Assembly (NCBI GenBank): GCA_013399855.1
Contig: VXAY01000172.1
Coordinates: 2,271,934-2,335,933 of the forward strand
Length of the DNA stretch: 64,000 nucleotides
Source of the DNA: Oxyruncus cristatus
Taxonomy: Eukaryota; Chordata; Aves; Passeriformes; Cotingidae
Direction: 5' to 3'
In this document: positions 24,601 through 38,539 of the stretch, piece after piece
Layout: every line of letters starts with the position of its first letter
How positions within the stretch are numbered: the stretch's first letter is position 1
Translations under genes and position numbers: made by a program
The notes under the pieces: model-generated
Told to the model about the DNA's origin: nothing
Database searches by the model: none
Seen by the model: only the letters and a program-made list of their open reading frames with translations

Positions 24601-27600
24601 CAGAGGCTGTTTTGCATTCTGAGAATTAACTCTCTTTCCCTCTGGAAAATTTGCTTGACAAAAGATGGCAGGTCAGGTCCCATGTCATAGTCGTACTTTG
24701 TGTTTGCTTTGCTTGGTAATGCCTTTAGCCCTCCCATTTTCTGTTGTGCATTTAATTATTCATGTGGTGTTCATCCATTTTTTTGGACATATAAGTTTAA
24801 TTAAAATATCTAAAGCCTAGACATTAGCCTAGTCACATTTTGTGGCTATGAAAAATTAATTGAGAAGTCCTTAATAATGATAAGTAATATCAAAATTGAT
24901 ATGCTGTTGTTACTTTTCCAAGGTGTATTTATGAATTTATTAGTAATATCTTCAATGCAGTCTTAATCAATTGTATAAGTTGTGTCACAGTCATCAAACC
25001 ATTTCTTACATGAGTTTAGAGGATTTTTATTTTTAGACCTGTGAATGGGACTTGATACAAATGCTGTGCTGGTGCCAAACTGATGCTTCAACTTGTAGAG
25101 TGTGATTGAAGGAGACAGGCGGAGGTCTCGGGTATTGGCACTATCTAAAATGAAATTTTAATTCAGTCATATATCGTACTTATAACATTTCATGTCAGTA
25201 TCTTCATCTTGCATGTAGCAAGAAAAGCTTTCCATTAGTAAATCTCCATCAATCAAAAAAGTTAGATTTGCTTTATTTCTCATCATGATAATGAGTTTTA
25301 AAAATGATTAATGACCTAAACTGCTGATTTTTAAAAAGCCAGGATAACATAATTATTGCATGAATGAAGTGCCTGCAGCTTTTTGTGCTCTGCATGTTCG
25401 AAACAAACCAACCCATACTTTCCATGTCAGGGTAAATTGATTACCAAAGCATGGATTTCAACCATTAGTACCCAAAAGTGACTGAAAGAAACTCCATGGA
25501 GAGATTAGTGAAATACAGGTCTCTGGAAAAAGGTATGTTTTGCAGGATACTTCCAGATACTGAAAACTAGTACGGATTTTTAAGACATCAGTCCACCAAA
25601 ATCAATGTTGGAATATTATTTTAAGACTTGTGTATTTCTTTTTCTCCATGAAGCATTTGCTTGACATCTTTTCAGCCTGGGACAGTTCTATCATTAATGT
25701 TACCATCAATGATATGCTGTCACAACATAGTGAAGCGGGCAGGGCAAAAGACAAAAGAGTAAATAGCCCATGGCCTACACTGGAAAGCAGCCATATGTTA
25801 ATGAATTCACGTGTATAGATATATACACCTGCAATAACACTGGGAGATGCAGGTATGTTTACTATCCAGGAGATAGGAGCTCAGGCACAAATTCATATGT
25901 AACACAAATAATGTAGATGTAAAGAAATGGGAAACTAAAAAATCTCTCTCACAAATTCTTTTATACGGTAAACCATCAGTTTACTGGAGCCAGCATCTCC
26001 TCAGGATCTTACCTCCATTAATTCTTTAATGGATTAATTGTTCCCCTGTCTTTAACACATAACTCATATTAGAAAATATAGGATAAGATAAAAAGGGGAA
26101 AAGTTCCAAGGAAAGAGAGGAATTCACTTGAAGATCTTCATGTGATATCTCTTGTGCATAAATTATATGATACAGTTCTGGAGGAACATATTCTCTATTT
26201 TTTAGACTTCATGAACTGTATTGTGTTTGGAAGCAATGTATAATTGATGAGATATAATACTGACCTGATAAATTCCTGGCAGTGTTTATATACAGTTGGA
26301 AACTGAGATAAGTTGTTTAACCTAGAGCTGGGAGGTGACAAGAGAATTTGTGCCTGCCCCATTCACCCTCAACCCCACAAAAGCTGGGAATTATATTTCC
26401 AGGTATTATTTCTGCATGTCTGGATAAGGTTTGGTCCCTCACTTTGAGTAGCACACAGATGGAAGAGGTTTCTAAAGAGACCTCTACATGAATACATAAA
26501 ACAGTACTATCAGGTCAAGTGGAAGATCGATTTCTAATTCAATACAAAGCTTTTATCTTAAATAAATACTTTAATTGCCATGTTAGGTGGCCTGTAGAGA
26601 TCACATTGACAAATATGTCTCTTGTATTACAAAGTGGCTTAAATCTGGGACAATGCTTGCAACAAGTTATGTAAAAGAAAGCTTTTTCTAACAAAGTAAA
26701 TGAAAGGAGGGTCAGATTGAGGTATGAATAACTATATTATCCCAGGGGAACTGTAATGACTCTTTTGGTTATTTGGTGTCATTTAATTACAAGAAGGGCT
26801 GTGTAGAATAACACAGCAGAGCATAAGTTTTGTTTTAACAAAAAAGGATGCACTTTAGATGTTTTCTGTGGGCACTGTAATACAAGCTCTTTACAATAGA
26901 GTTCAGTTTAGGTTACTAAGGCCATATGTCTCCTGGAAGACAGAAGATAATGCTGTTTCTTTGGAGATTATCCTTTTATTTGCAGAAACAGTTGCAAGGA
27001 CAGGGTACCACTTTTGTCTGGGAATTAGAGACAGAGATTATTAAAAATTATTTCTGCTATATCTGGTGAACTGAAGCTTGAAAGCATCGATTCAAGTATT
27101 GCATAGCGTACTTGTGATGTATGGATATGTTTCTAATATCATATTACAAACACTATTACCTTGTGTAGCAGAGTTAGCAATCAGAAACTCATTATGGAAA
27201 GTATTTTACAAATGCCACATGTTTCTTGGGCTTGTAGCCTTTGAGTGCATTAGTGTTTTACTGGAAGTTTTCCATTAGGAAAATATTTACCATCTTGATT
27301 CTAATATGATTAAGTGCTTTGCTTGGGGATTTTCATGGTCACTAATCAGGTTAATACTGATCATTATAACAAAAACATAATTAATTTTCCATAGTAGTAA
27401 AATTAATTACACATTTAAAGCTAAATTGAATCAGTCAACAGCAAGAATGAACAATGGCCATACTTCTGATTTCACTGACTGAAGGTTTCTCAAATAAAAC
27501 CTTCACTTACATAATACAGAAGGACCATGTGTGTGTTTCAATAACCATCCATAAGCAATAAACTAACTGGAGGTTTAAGAAGCACCAGGGTTGATATTCC

Positions 27601-30600
27601 AGAAGATGCAAGGCGATTACTTAATCTTTTTTGGGGATGCAGCAGGAATTTAGGTTTACTTATACACTTTTGCTTCTTCTTTGCTGAACAAAAATGAGCA
27701 AAGGAATCTGAAGAGCACATCTCACTCACCTGTGCTCAGCAAGAGTCGTCTTCTGGGTTTGTTGGCTTCCTCATACTGTTGAGGAGATAATGTCCCTTGA
27801 GGTGTCTTCTGCACATATGAATCTGATGTTGCCCTCTACTGTAGGGTCCTATCTTTCTTTCCAGAAAAAAAAGGAGAGTGGTGTGCCCTCTCCTGCAGCC
27901 TTGCTAGTTGCTTGGCATCTGGCTCTGACAGCAGAGTTTGGGCCCTGGGTTGTTTTTATTGGATGGATCAGGTGGATACATGCAGCAGGCTCTCAGGCCA
28001 AAGAAGATCAGCAAAGCTAAATATTGTTGCTTCAGGACAGTTCCTACCCTCATGCTTTCTGATTCTTCAGCTTCCTTTATTTCAGGGGAAAGAGGCAAAA
28101 ACTCAGCAGCCCCAGCTTCCCCAGGCCTTCCCCACCAGGAACCAGTATGAGAAAAGTTTAAGAGATCCTTCTTTGCATGTAAGGCTCACCATGTGGTTCT
28201 TTCCACTGGAGGTGGAGAAATCACTCCCTGGATTTAATAGAAAATGTAATTAGGGTTAACCTTAATTTAAATAATTGTTAAGCTATTAAAATAGCTATTA
28301 GCATGCCCTATCATTTGCTATCAGAGAAATGCAAATGTGCGTCACCGCATCAATTCATGAGAACACAGACTGGAAGCTGGTAATTGTTACTGTAGTTCCC
28401 ACCCCAGAGACCCAGGAGGTTTTTATTCCTGTTACAAACCCCAGAGTTTGTGATCACCTCTCTGTTAGCAGCAGTAAACTCAGGTGGGTGTTGGCAGAAA
28501 TATAAAGACATTTTCATCCTCCTGCGTTTGCAAAACAGATTTACCTTCAGTCATGTAAAATGGAATATATCCATCCAATCAAACCTCTGTATGTTTTTAC
28601 AGTTTCATAGCAATTATCCCATCCTGTTTCTACTAAAGATTCAACATTTTAATGAGCAATGGGTCAACAAGATCTTTTGGCCTGGGCTCCAGAAATGCAC
28701 CACTATCTATAAAATACATGTTATTAAGAATCACTGCAGTCAAATGGAGCATTATGTAATTCTTTGGCAAATGGACTCCCTGCATAAGTACTGGGGAGTT
28801 ATAAGTTTGTTAACTTTGGATCCCAGAATAGCCAGTTGTCTCTGCTTGCCAGGCATTGAAATGAACTCTAGAAAGCTATGTAACAGATGATTGAAAAGAA
28901 AGCAGTATCTAAAGATGTATTATTTTGTTATATGCAATAATTACCTCCAACAAGAACCGAGAATCAGGCAAATATAGACCAGATTTTTTTTTTTTTTTTT
29001 AGATGAAGATATATAAGTTGTAGTAGTTCTAAAAAAAATATTGATCTGAAGATAAATTCAGGAGATAGGTAGGTCTAACCCATGACTATTTTTACATGAA
29101 GCAGCCCTTGATTTTGAGAACACTGTCACCATGTATTGAGAGTATGGTTTGATCTGTCTTTTTAAAAATCACATTTATTTGAATGTAGATGAAATTTCTT
29201 TTCTTGGCATTTATTCTTGTGCCACCAGTGTCAAAACAGAAACTTCAAGGATTGTGATAAAAGAAAAATTATTTAATTTCTCTGCAGCTTTTGTAATTGC
29301 CTTTGTGTCCTTTTCTGAACTGCTGTTCTGTAACTCCTCAGTCCCTTCTTTGAACAGCAGCTCATTGTTCTGAACTTCTATGCCTACTATGGCAACAGGA
29401 CCTTAAAATGCAGCGGAAGAACTCAGATATCTCTAAGTTGTGTGGTAGAAAATAAACTGATTAGTTCTCTCCATTCATATTAATAGATTCTGTTCTCAGA
29501 GCTTAATTCTAATCACTGCCCCGAGCAAAAATGAGAGTGTTCAGCAGAGGTATGCGGTGCCGGTGATGAAGCCGCCCCCAATCTTTTCCCAGGTTGAGCA
29601 AAATTAGCATAAGTACTCCATGAACACAGCTGCAGCTTTCAGTGTGCAGGAGCTCCTGCAACAGCTTCCCTTCCCCAGGAGGGGATTTTGCCAGTGGAAT
29701 GGCACTGGCATGGATTCATCAACCATACGCCTCCTCTTGCTTCCTACGCACTCTTTTGTACTGTCACCATAGATCAGTGTAGAAGCGCAGCTTCACAGGT
29801 CAAAGCCTGGTTAGACTCTGCTGAACATGCTTCCTAAGTGTTGTTCTCTCCCTGTCCCCAGAGAGCAGAATCTATTTCTCTGGGCAAATTGAAAGCCAGA
29901 TGGGATAATGCATCTGAAAGCTTGCAAGTCCGATCCTTTGAATTTTTTTGCTTTATGATCTTAATTTATGCACATATGAAAGTGAAGCATGGCTTTTTTC
30001 TCTCTCCTTGTCTCTTTACGATCCAAAACATGAAAATCCAAAACAAATCTTTTCAAACAACGTTTTAAAAATTGTTCTTGAAATTGAGAAAATTTGGAAA
30101 GATAACCCATGAAAAACTGTTCCAGCAAACAATTGCAAAACAAACCATGTGTTTTATTTTTTCTTTCCCTTATCAACTGTATATCTGTCTAAAACAGGTT
30201 GGTTTGTCTAGCACAGCATGAGCGGTGTGCATTAGAGCTGGCAAAAAAACACAGCTCTCCAATGCCTGACTGGTTCTTCAGTGAGAAAACTACTCTTTCT
30301 CTCCCTACCGCTCCTCATTTATTACAATACACACCTTACAGTTTCTAAAATAAAGGATATGAGTTTTACAGCGAAGACTTTCCATAAAAAAAAGTGTGAT
30401 TCTGATTTAAGAGCTCAGTTCAGTCTGTGCTCTGCATTGGAGAAAGCTCCAATGAAAACAAGCGTGCACCAGGAAATAAAAGATTAATTTGTCATGTGCT
30501 TTGGTGCCTTTGGTTACTTCAGAACAATGTGGACACACCTACATTTCAGAGCAAACTTCCAGATTCTGCTGCACATACAAAAAAAGCAGCAATAGCAAAT

Positions 30601-31224
30601 GTTTGTTTATTTTCTTTCCAGAAGCATAAAGTTTTAGAGGGTTGGCAATTAACTTTGATGTTATGGCTCAGTGTATTATTTAATACAATGATACATTTAT
30701 CACTGGAGTCACTCAGGACTATTCCCTGACTACTGAACATCCGCACATAATTGCATACTTTCTGTTCAGTCACATTTTGCTGTCTCATTTGGGACCAGGG
30801 AAGTATATTATCTTTAAATATAAATGTCTGATTATTAACTTGGAAGATAAATGATGGTCATTTTTCTGACCTAACTGGTTTGATACAGCTGTAATATGCT
30901 GGCTCCGAACACATGCAGACTTTTAGAATACCAGTATATTTTGTGGGCAAAACCTATGAGTGGGACATGTACAGCACGGGTCTTATTTTGCATAAAGCTA
31001 GATTATCTCTACTCCTCTGGCCTTAATCTATGTGAGAATATAATTCTGCTAAAATGCCCCAGTATAATTATCTGCAGACAAGGTATAGTTCAGTTAAGGA
31101 CTTTCAACTGATGAAAAGTGGAAACCTCTCCTCAAAATTATGGAACCTTTTTCTATATAAACACAACACTTTATCCAGAGATCACAGTGGAAGCCTTCAT
31201 CTCTAAACTGTGACTGCAGGTAGT
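21691..31224. other. Long AT-rich gene-free intergenic sequence
   Basis: No coding exon, RNA gene or repeat body is supported in about 9.5 kb. The sequence is AT-rich with many TAAT-type cores, especially 24,740-25,000 and 28,240-28,400. A 146-codon open frame at 28,450-28,890 is the longest non-repeat frame but resembles no protein I know. A small CpG-containing patch lies near 29,550-29,580. Confidence 0.65.
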
Positions 31225-31370
31225 TAAATCACCAGCTCCAAGAAACTGAGATAGAGACATCCAGTGTCTTGCACACGATCATACAGAAGATTAGTGGCAG
31301 CAGTGGGAACACCAAGTCTTATGACTCCAACCTTGTGCTCAGTGCATTAGATCACAGTTGTCTTGTTTAT
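31225..31370 (+). mobile_element. Probable MIR-type (CORE) SINE relic
   Basis: The order of short blocks resembles the 3' half of the MIR consensus: a cacac-a-cata-cag block, then 'attagtggcagcagtgggaa', then 'tcttatgactccaacctt', then 'tgctcagtgcattagatcac'. In MIR these correspond to 'agtaagtggcagagc', 'ctgactccaaagcc' and 'ctctttccactacacca'. The match is diverged and made by eye, so the family name is tentative. No 5' tRNA-like promoter part is recognised. Confidence 0.5.
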
Positions 31371-34321
31371 ATCACTGTATTTTCTGAAAGGTTGTTTTTT
31401 CATTTTTTTTTTTTAATTTATCTAATCAGATGCTTGTAAATTAAGTTGCTGACTGTAATCAGAAATGTATTTATCACTGACTCTGGCTCACAACCAAGCA
31501 CACTTATTTTTGAAGCAGGACAGCATGTTCCTCTCATTCCAAGTAAAAGTTAATTATGAGTTGCAGGAGGGTATGTCGTGATTTTGTTGTGACCATTTGT
31601 GCTCCATTGTGTCACTACTGCAAAAAACAATTAGTTTCTTAATTCTCATTTGGTGCAACAGCATTGCCTTCAATGAGTTGCAGCTTCAGTAAGCTGACAA
31701 AACGAAGCAGGGTAGTTTTATAAAGCTGGTGGCAATGGGAAGAAATGGGCATGTTTTATAACTGAGGGATGATGAGAAGACAAAAAACCCTCACTGCTTT
31801 TGTAGTTCAATAATCATCAGGTACCCTAGCTACATACTATTTTTTTCATCAACCAAGAATATTTTTGGTCTGTAACCCATCACGTTGTTAGAACATAAGC
31901 TCTAAACTCTGTTTGCTGTGCTGTCATGGCAGCAAAAAACTTCCACTTGAATTCTGGCTGTCTAGACTTGGGCAGATTTGCCTTGATGAAGAGAACTGTG
32001 CCCTGTGCCAAGGAAAAGGTCCAGTAGTACTAGCCACTTGGATGGATTAAATGATGGCACTGGTCTGCTAGACGGAAGTGCTGGGTTTCTGTTTTTCTGT
32101 GCCTGATAGCAATGTTGACTTAGGGTTTAGTGGTAGTTTCCATGCAACATCAGGCCCCATATATTATCTCCTCTTACAGTCTGTATTCATTTAATGGAAG
32201 CCTATGAATTTGCTTAAGTTCATTAATTCACTTTGTTTATTAATTCACAGTTCATAAGTTGTGAATCTTATCAACTTACTTTAATAGATAAATGACTAAT
32301 CACTTGCTTCAAACCATACTTTAGGCTAGAGACATGCTACAGAAATACCAGCATACTTTTCACAAAAAAGTATACTGACCCCAAGGGAAATCAGCCACCA
32401 GAGAAAAATTGCTGAACATGACATCTGCTTGAAAATAAATTCCCTAATGGCTTATGGAAGCAACTTTTCCACAGAGAATGAACAAAGCCAAATTGTTTTA
32501 CAATTGTGTCATCTTCCATGTTATGAATTGCCTGGTATCAGTATCACTATGTTGTCCATACCCTGAAATACAACTTGTAATGCGTAACTTTACGTCATTT
32601 AATTAGTGTAAGAAAAATCTACTCCATTGGATTTTCATGGCTGGGCAAAGTGATCATAATACATCTAGCCCACCCAATAAACACAGAGCTCTGCTTCAGG
32701 GAAGACTGCTCCTTAGCCTCATAAAATCTTGTAAGACATTTGTCACACCAGAATTGCCACTGGGCGGTACAGAAAAACCCAAACCATGTCCCGGTACCCT
32801 GCATAGTTGTCCAACACATTCCCAGCAGACTTTTCACCCTTAACTACTTTGTACCATCATACTGTGCCCAATGGTACACAACACCATTATATATATAACA
32901 ATGAATGCCATGAATATACACTCTGATGGACTCCATGTAGCTCTTCCATTATTTGAGACATTCTGAGTAGAAAAAAAAAATGGATACTGTAATAACATCT
33001 TAAGACCACAGAGGCACTTCATGAGACCAAAAAAAGAACCCAAGGCCATGCACAAGTGTAGGGACATCTGGGGTGTGCCAACTGACCCTGGAGCCATGGA
33101 ATGGTCCCTGGTTCTGTTTTATTGGGCAATGTGGTTACAGCTTCTATATCACTACTATTTTTCTGTAAAATAAAGGAAATTTCATTTCCTTACCTTGCAA
33201 TATGTGGATTGATATAATGAAGATGCAACCAAAGGAACTTGATTTCTCTTTGAGTAAAATATTCTATTATGCAACAAGTGATTAATCTCATTAAATAACA
33301 TAAAGGAGAGCCAGATCCTAAACTACAGTGATATAATTCCAGTGGAGTACTTTTCTCTGTTGGAGAGGTACATGGGCTGAAATTGGAAGAATATCAAAGG
33401 TGAGGCTTGGGAGCAGGTTCAAATGAAACATAGACAAAGAATGACCTACCAAGGGCACAAGTGTGTGTAGAGGAGAGGGAACGGAGCACACAGATGATAA
33501 CCAGCAACAAGGCCCAATGACTTTGGAAGAATTGGCAAAGAAAATAGTGGTGAAAAATGCAGCTTTTACTTGGGCCACCTTCTGGATTGAAAACAATTTT
33601 GGGAGCCAGGAAGAACTGCCAAGGGAAAGTAATTGTGTAGATTGAGATCAGCAGTGGAGGGGTTCCAGACGCAGGTAACATGTAGCTGGAAAGAATGAAA
33701 AATAAGTTTAATAGTGAAAAGGGAAAAAACAGGCAGAAAGTTAGAAAGCACCCTTCAGACAGCTGTTACCTCACAATTTTAACAATATTAAAATGATAAA
33801 TCCAGCACAGTAACTTGGTTTTTAGGATAAATTTTCTTTATGCCTTGCGGTGGGTTTGTGCATATTTTTCACATATCCCTTGAATACATTTTTTTCCCAA
33901 AGGTACTTGTGTATTTACCTCTTTTAGAAAAGACATGAGTACTAGATGGTCATTTAATACATCTGAAATGAAACAGTTTTATTTTAATGTCTGCCTTAAG
34001 CTTTTCAAAAAGCAGAGTAATTAGGATACACCTTTTTTTGAAAAATATTTAGGTAGCTAAAGTAAATTTATGCCTAAGTCAAAGTCACATCAAACAGAAA
34101 TAAAAGTTTTGAAGCCATATGACTAATACCTTACTGCCCCTTCATACAGTTCCATACATTACAAACCGAACTCATTCATTCCCCTACCAAACCAATCCTG
34201 CCCTGGAGGAATCATGTTTACTTATCTGCTCTTCTAGGGTTGGACCTATTTCTCTATAGGCAAGCTCCTCATTTAAATGTAAGTTTGCAGTATTCAAATC
34301 CTTTATTACCTTGGGGTATCA
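31371..34321. other. Gene-free intergenic sequence
   Basis: No gene or clear repeat body is seen. An ACAGTGATATAATTCCAGTGGAGTA-like patch near 33,325 recalls old amniote repeats but is too short and diverged to call. Confidence 0.6.
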
Positions 34322-34372
34322 GTAGGATCAGAGGATAATTCAGGCTGGAAGGGAATTAAGGAAGTCGGAGTA
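34322..34372 (-). mobile_element. Short CR1 3'-end fragment
   Basis: The + strand 'ataattcaggctggaaggga', followed by 'attaaggaagtc', resembles the reverse complement of a CR1 3' terminus (usual form: bird CR1 'ataattcaggttggaagaga ... ttaagaggtc'). Only about 50 bases are recognisable, so this is a tentative relic. Confidence 0.45.
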
Positions 34373-34538
34373 GAATATATATGACTTTGTTTATTCTAAT
34401 GGAAGAAGATGGACCTTAAAAAAAGGAGAAAGCAGGTTGATTGGCTTTAAAACAGCTTGTTTTACATATTTGAGTGGCAAACTAACCTCAGATTCATTTG
34501 TTACCAAGTTTTCCTTTTTTTTTTTTTTTTTTAATCAA

Positions 34539-34539
34539 N
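34539..34539. other. Ambiguous base (n)
   Basis: A single unresolved base follows a long T tract (from 34,515), probably a sequencing limit rather than biology. Confidence 0.95.
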
Positions 34540-37500
34540 TGACTAATTTTTTGCTTTTTTTAATCATTTCTGCCCTTGTGAAGTTCCCCCTTGATAAATA
34601 TTTGCATTTCAGAAACCTTTGTTGAAGTTTCTGCTAAATAACAGCCAGCGTGGAAGTTGGGCAATTCTTGGAATCTCATGCTTAAGCTAGTAAATGTAAA
34701 ATAGTTTTAATGAATTAATTCAGTAGCTTTTTATTAATTACCTTAAAAATGTAGATAAAGCCTTAGTACTTCATACAGATAATATTGTAACTTTGTGATT
34801 CTACAGCTCTTCTGCAGAATTGTTTATCTTGCTGTAGTTGTATAAAGGAGCAATATTAAAAAGAACCAGGACTACACTTCCAGTTTACATATAATGTGAT
34901 TTTTTTCACTGAAGGAAGCCTTTCAACAAAGCAATAGAAATGTTAATTAAAAAATGTATTTAAATAGGTTCTTGCATTTAACAGTGATTTTAACGATTCT
35001 GCAGGTCACATACATTTTTAGTAAAAATGTTCCTTTAGATTCAGTAATGTCATTAATGCATCAATAGAATATTTGTGCTGCCATCAGAATAAATGACATA
35101 TTCTGGTAGTTATTTTAAAAGTAAGAACAGAACATATGTTCAGAAACAGCATAAAGAACAGCTCTGCTAAGCCCAAAAATCAGAGTAGATCATATGTTGC
35201 TGTATATCTTTGAAATATTTGAAATAATTAAAAGGCATGCTAAAGCTTTTATCAGTAAAAAGAAACATGAAATTAGATGGATGCAGCACTTTGAACCCTT
35301 ATTACTTCTTAAAATATTTTTACAATACTGCTTCTAGGGACTAAGTTCAATGGGAAAGGGAAGTAATGAGTACTGTACAGGCTTGAGCTCTCAGCTGTAC
35401 AGGAACATACACACAATAAGTCACTGCAATTAGAAAGAAATAAAATGCAAATTATATACTTTGCATAAGCCTCCCAGTAGGAACGGTTGAGGATACCAGT
35501 TAATTCCGGAGAGACCCTAAGAGGTCTGGCTGCAGCTACAGCCTTAGCCCGTTGCTAAGGGGACAGTGTTTGTCAAGCACTTTCTTTTGTTACTAGATAC
35601 TGTCGTCCTCCTCTACAGAGATCAGTTTCTCCTCCTTTACATGCAGAGCAGCTACACAAAAGTAGTCCGTGCAAGCCAGGAGTGGCGGCTTGAGCTAACC
35701 AGGTTACAGGTGGGAGGGCAGAGAAGCAAAGCAGAGGATCAGAGAGTGCACTAAAGGCAATTAGAGGGAGACGAAGAGTGAGAGCGAAGGAAGCTGTTTC
35801 ATGGCAACAGGAATGACTTCAACAAGGTTAGCCAAGAACAGCAACTGTGGGTAGATTTGGCCAGGGCTAGTCAATAAAACAGGACTGGCATACGTGCTGT
35901 AAGTAACTAATGCTGTAAACCAACTTGTGAATCTGTTATCGTTTCCCCTTCCTCGGGAGGACGATTAACTCTCTGTGCTGCCACCACCACCTATGCGTGC
36001 ATCACTTTTACGAGCTACAAGGGCCACAGGGAAGCAAATCTCTCCCACTCTTGGATTCTCAGTGCCAGCTGATGAGCAATCAGCTTTAAGACCACTCTGA
36101 CAGAAAAACTTTTGTATCGTTCAAGCCATCTGAGATTAAAATATTTTAATAACCAGCACTGTGACAGCTTTAACTCTGCCTCTGTGTATGCTGTGGTTTT
36201 ACAGCTTGTTGCAGCTGAGTCTCTGTTCACACCATTTGCAGTCTCTCATCTCTAGCAGATGAGGTTGTGAGAGCAAGGTCATTCATTTTGTGCTGGCGCA
36301 AAGCAGACCAGTAGTCTCTGTTAGCATCCAGGATCTTGTTCTTTCTAAAAATAGCCCTCCAGGAGAACTGGATCATATCTTTCCATCCCCTTTTAATATT
36401 TTAAGTACGAATAATGGAAATTGAATTTGATTTTGTTCTACGGTATTACCTTTGATGGCTTTTTGGTGAAGAATATTTTTTTCATTAAAAAAATAGACAT
36501 GGCTTTCTGACCGGCCTTTTGTTCATACTATGTATCTGCCTGTTTTCATATCACTATCATATGCTATGGCTTCTCTAATTAAATGTTCACATAACACTTC
36601 TGTAAGAAAGCACAGTAATTCCCATCCACTTGTGTGCTGGGATATTCATATGCCATACTTGTCTTTGAAAGAGCACAGAGTTTCCGTGTTGTTAATTTGC
36701 ATTAAAATGTTTTGGTATTAACAGGAGCTGAACAGCTCATTTTTCATATTTTGCTAGACTTGTGAAGGTCATTTGCTGGGCTTCATGATTTTTAACCTGA
36801 TTTCCCAAGCAAATGAGGCTTATGTGCACATGTTCTCTTTGTCAAATGCTTCTGCCTGTGAAATTTGAGGAAAGCCTCTGCTTCGACACAGCTGGTCGAG
36901 TTTATCAAGATCCCAGAAACAGTTAGGTTCCTTCTAGTTTCGTGGAAACTAACCTCTGTGTGGAGGAAAGAGAGTGAAATTAGTGCCCCCACTGAAGAAA
37001 AGGCCAGGAGAATTAAGCAATTACGACAATTCATCGTTTATACCTTTTGTTTGGCAGCTTCTTGACTGTTCAAGCAGCATGTGCAAAGCTCTGGAGTAAT
37101 TGCAACATGTCCTGTTATCGCTGGGGATGTAACAGAGGATATGGTGGGGATAAGTCAGGGATGTCCCACTGAGGAGGGATGGAGATAAGCGGTAGAGGAC
37201 TACATCTGCAGGACACCCACTTCATTAGCTTAGCTTCTCATGGAAAACCTGGCATGTCTGCATGGATTGTGGATGAATTTGGTGAATGATTTTTTTGCGC
37301 AGTTTTGGTTTATCATTTCTGTAGTTTGTGTGGGCACGTGCTCGTTGATTGGCACATTTCTTTGGAATTGCATTTAATAGTCCTGGTTGTATCTTCATGA
37401 GGTTTTTGTTTTGGAACAGGCAACACAGTAGAATGTTTACTTCAGTCACTTGAGCCAGTTAAGTTTTTTACAAGTGCACCAACATGAGTCATTATGTCAT

Positions 37501-38539
37501 TTATCCAGCTCTGAACTTTGCATGTGACTTTTGGCTAACTGAGCATCCGCTAGAATAATTAGGCCTCAAAAATCACATTTTTATTCATGTTTTAAGTTTT
37601 TATTTTTGTAGCAGATGCATTGCCCATGGATTAACAATGTGAAACTGAACAAAAATCTTTGCTTTTTGATTTAGCTCACAGGACCTTTTCCAACTGTATC
37701 CCAGTTGGAAATACAACCTTGTGGAGTCCCAAATTTGGCAGAAGGAAGGTGCTGCTGGAAACACTGTTTTCCAGTTTCTTAATAATTTATTCACGAATAC
37801 GAAGTTACACACTGAGTTTTATTTGGCCAAATCATTTGCTTCAAGAGTCAGGTTTATGATTCTTTTCCAAAAAGTGGAGACTTGAGGGGTATCTGGTATA
37901 TCACTCTTACCATGTATATGGTTGTATATGCAACTTCTGCCAGAGGGCTGAGGCTGTCTTTCCTAGCTTTCAAAAACTATAAGAAGCTAAGTAAGAGTCA
38001 CAGGTTATTTACTGCGTGCCAACAACTTGATAATGCAAACCTTAATATTGAAAGGTCAGGTGTTTAATGTCCCAATAAAGAACACTTTGCATGCAAAACT
38101 AATCTGATTGTAAATGTGACTGGCAGTGTTCACAAAATTGCTGCCAAAAATTCTTACGGGAACTTGTAAACTGATATTCCAAATCAGTTAGGGCACAGCA
38201 CTGTATTCTAATTCTTAGCCATTTTTTTATCTGCTGGAGCAGTGATATCTTCAGGAGATCTTCCTTGAAGATGTTTCAGAGGTTGTGTTTTAACTTCAGC
38301 ATTATGGGTTAGAGATTTTGAGTTTGTCTCTTCACTTCAACACTGCCGCACCAATTTTTTTGCATTCCTATAAATGATCCATAAGGATAGAATACCCTGG
38401 AGCTGCATATCGTTATGCTTCTTGCTGGGGCTTTCATAAGGCTCCTGGCTAGAAAAACAGAATTTCAGTTTTGTGGGAGTTTTGATATCTTCTTTCAAAA
38501 CCTGTTTTCATTCCAGATTGAAATACAACCGGAGAAAAG
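34540..38539. other. Gene-free intergenic sequence
   Basis: No coding exon is supported. The block 35,480-36,300 is less AT-rich than its surroundings and rich in possible factor sites (see findings); the rest is AT-rich and featureless. Confidence 0.6.

Noticed and set aside
28450..28890. 146-codon open frame on the + strand, the longest non-repeat frame in the intergenic region
   Set aside because: No recognisable family, AT-driven composition, no splice or promoter context; most likely chance. Transcription data or cross-species conservation would change this.
33320..33350. Segment resembling an amniote repeat motif (ATAATTCCAGTGGAGTA); similar words near 17,665 and 63,300
   Set aside because: Too short and diverged to assign to any family by eye.
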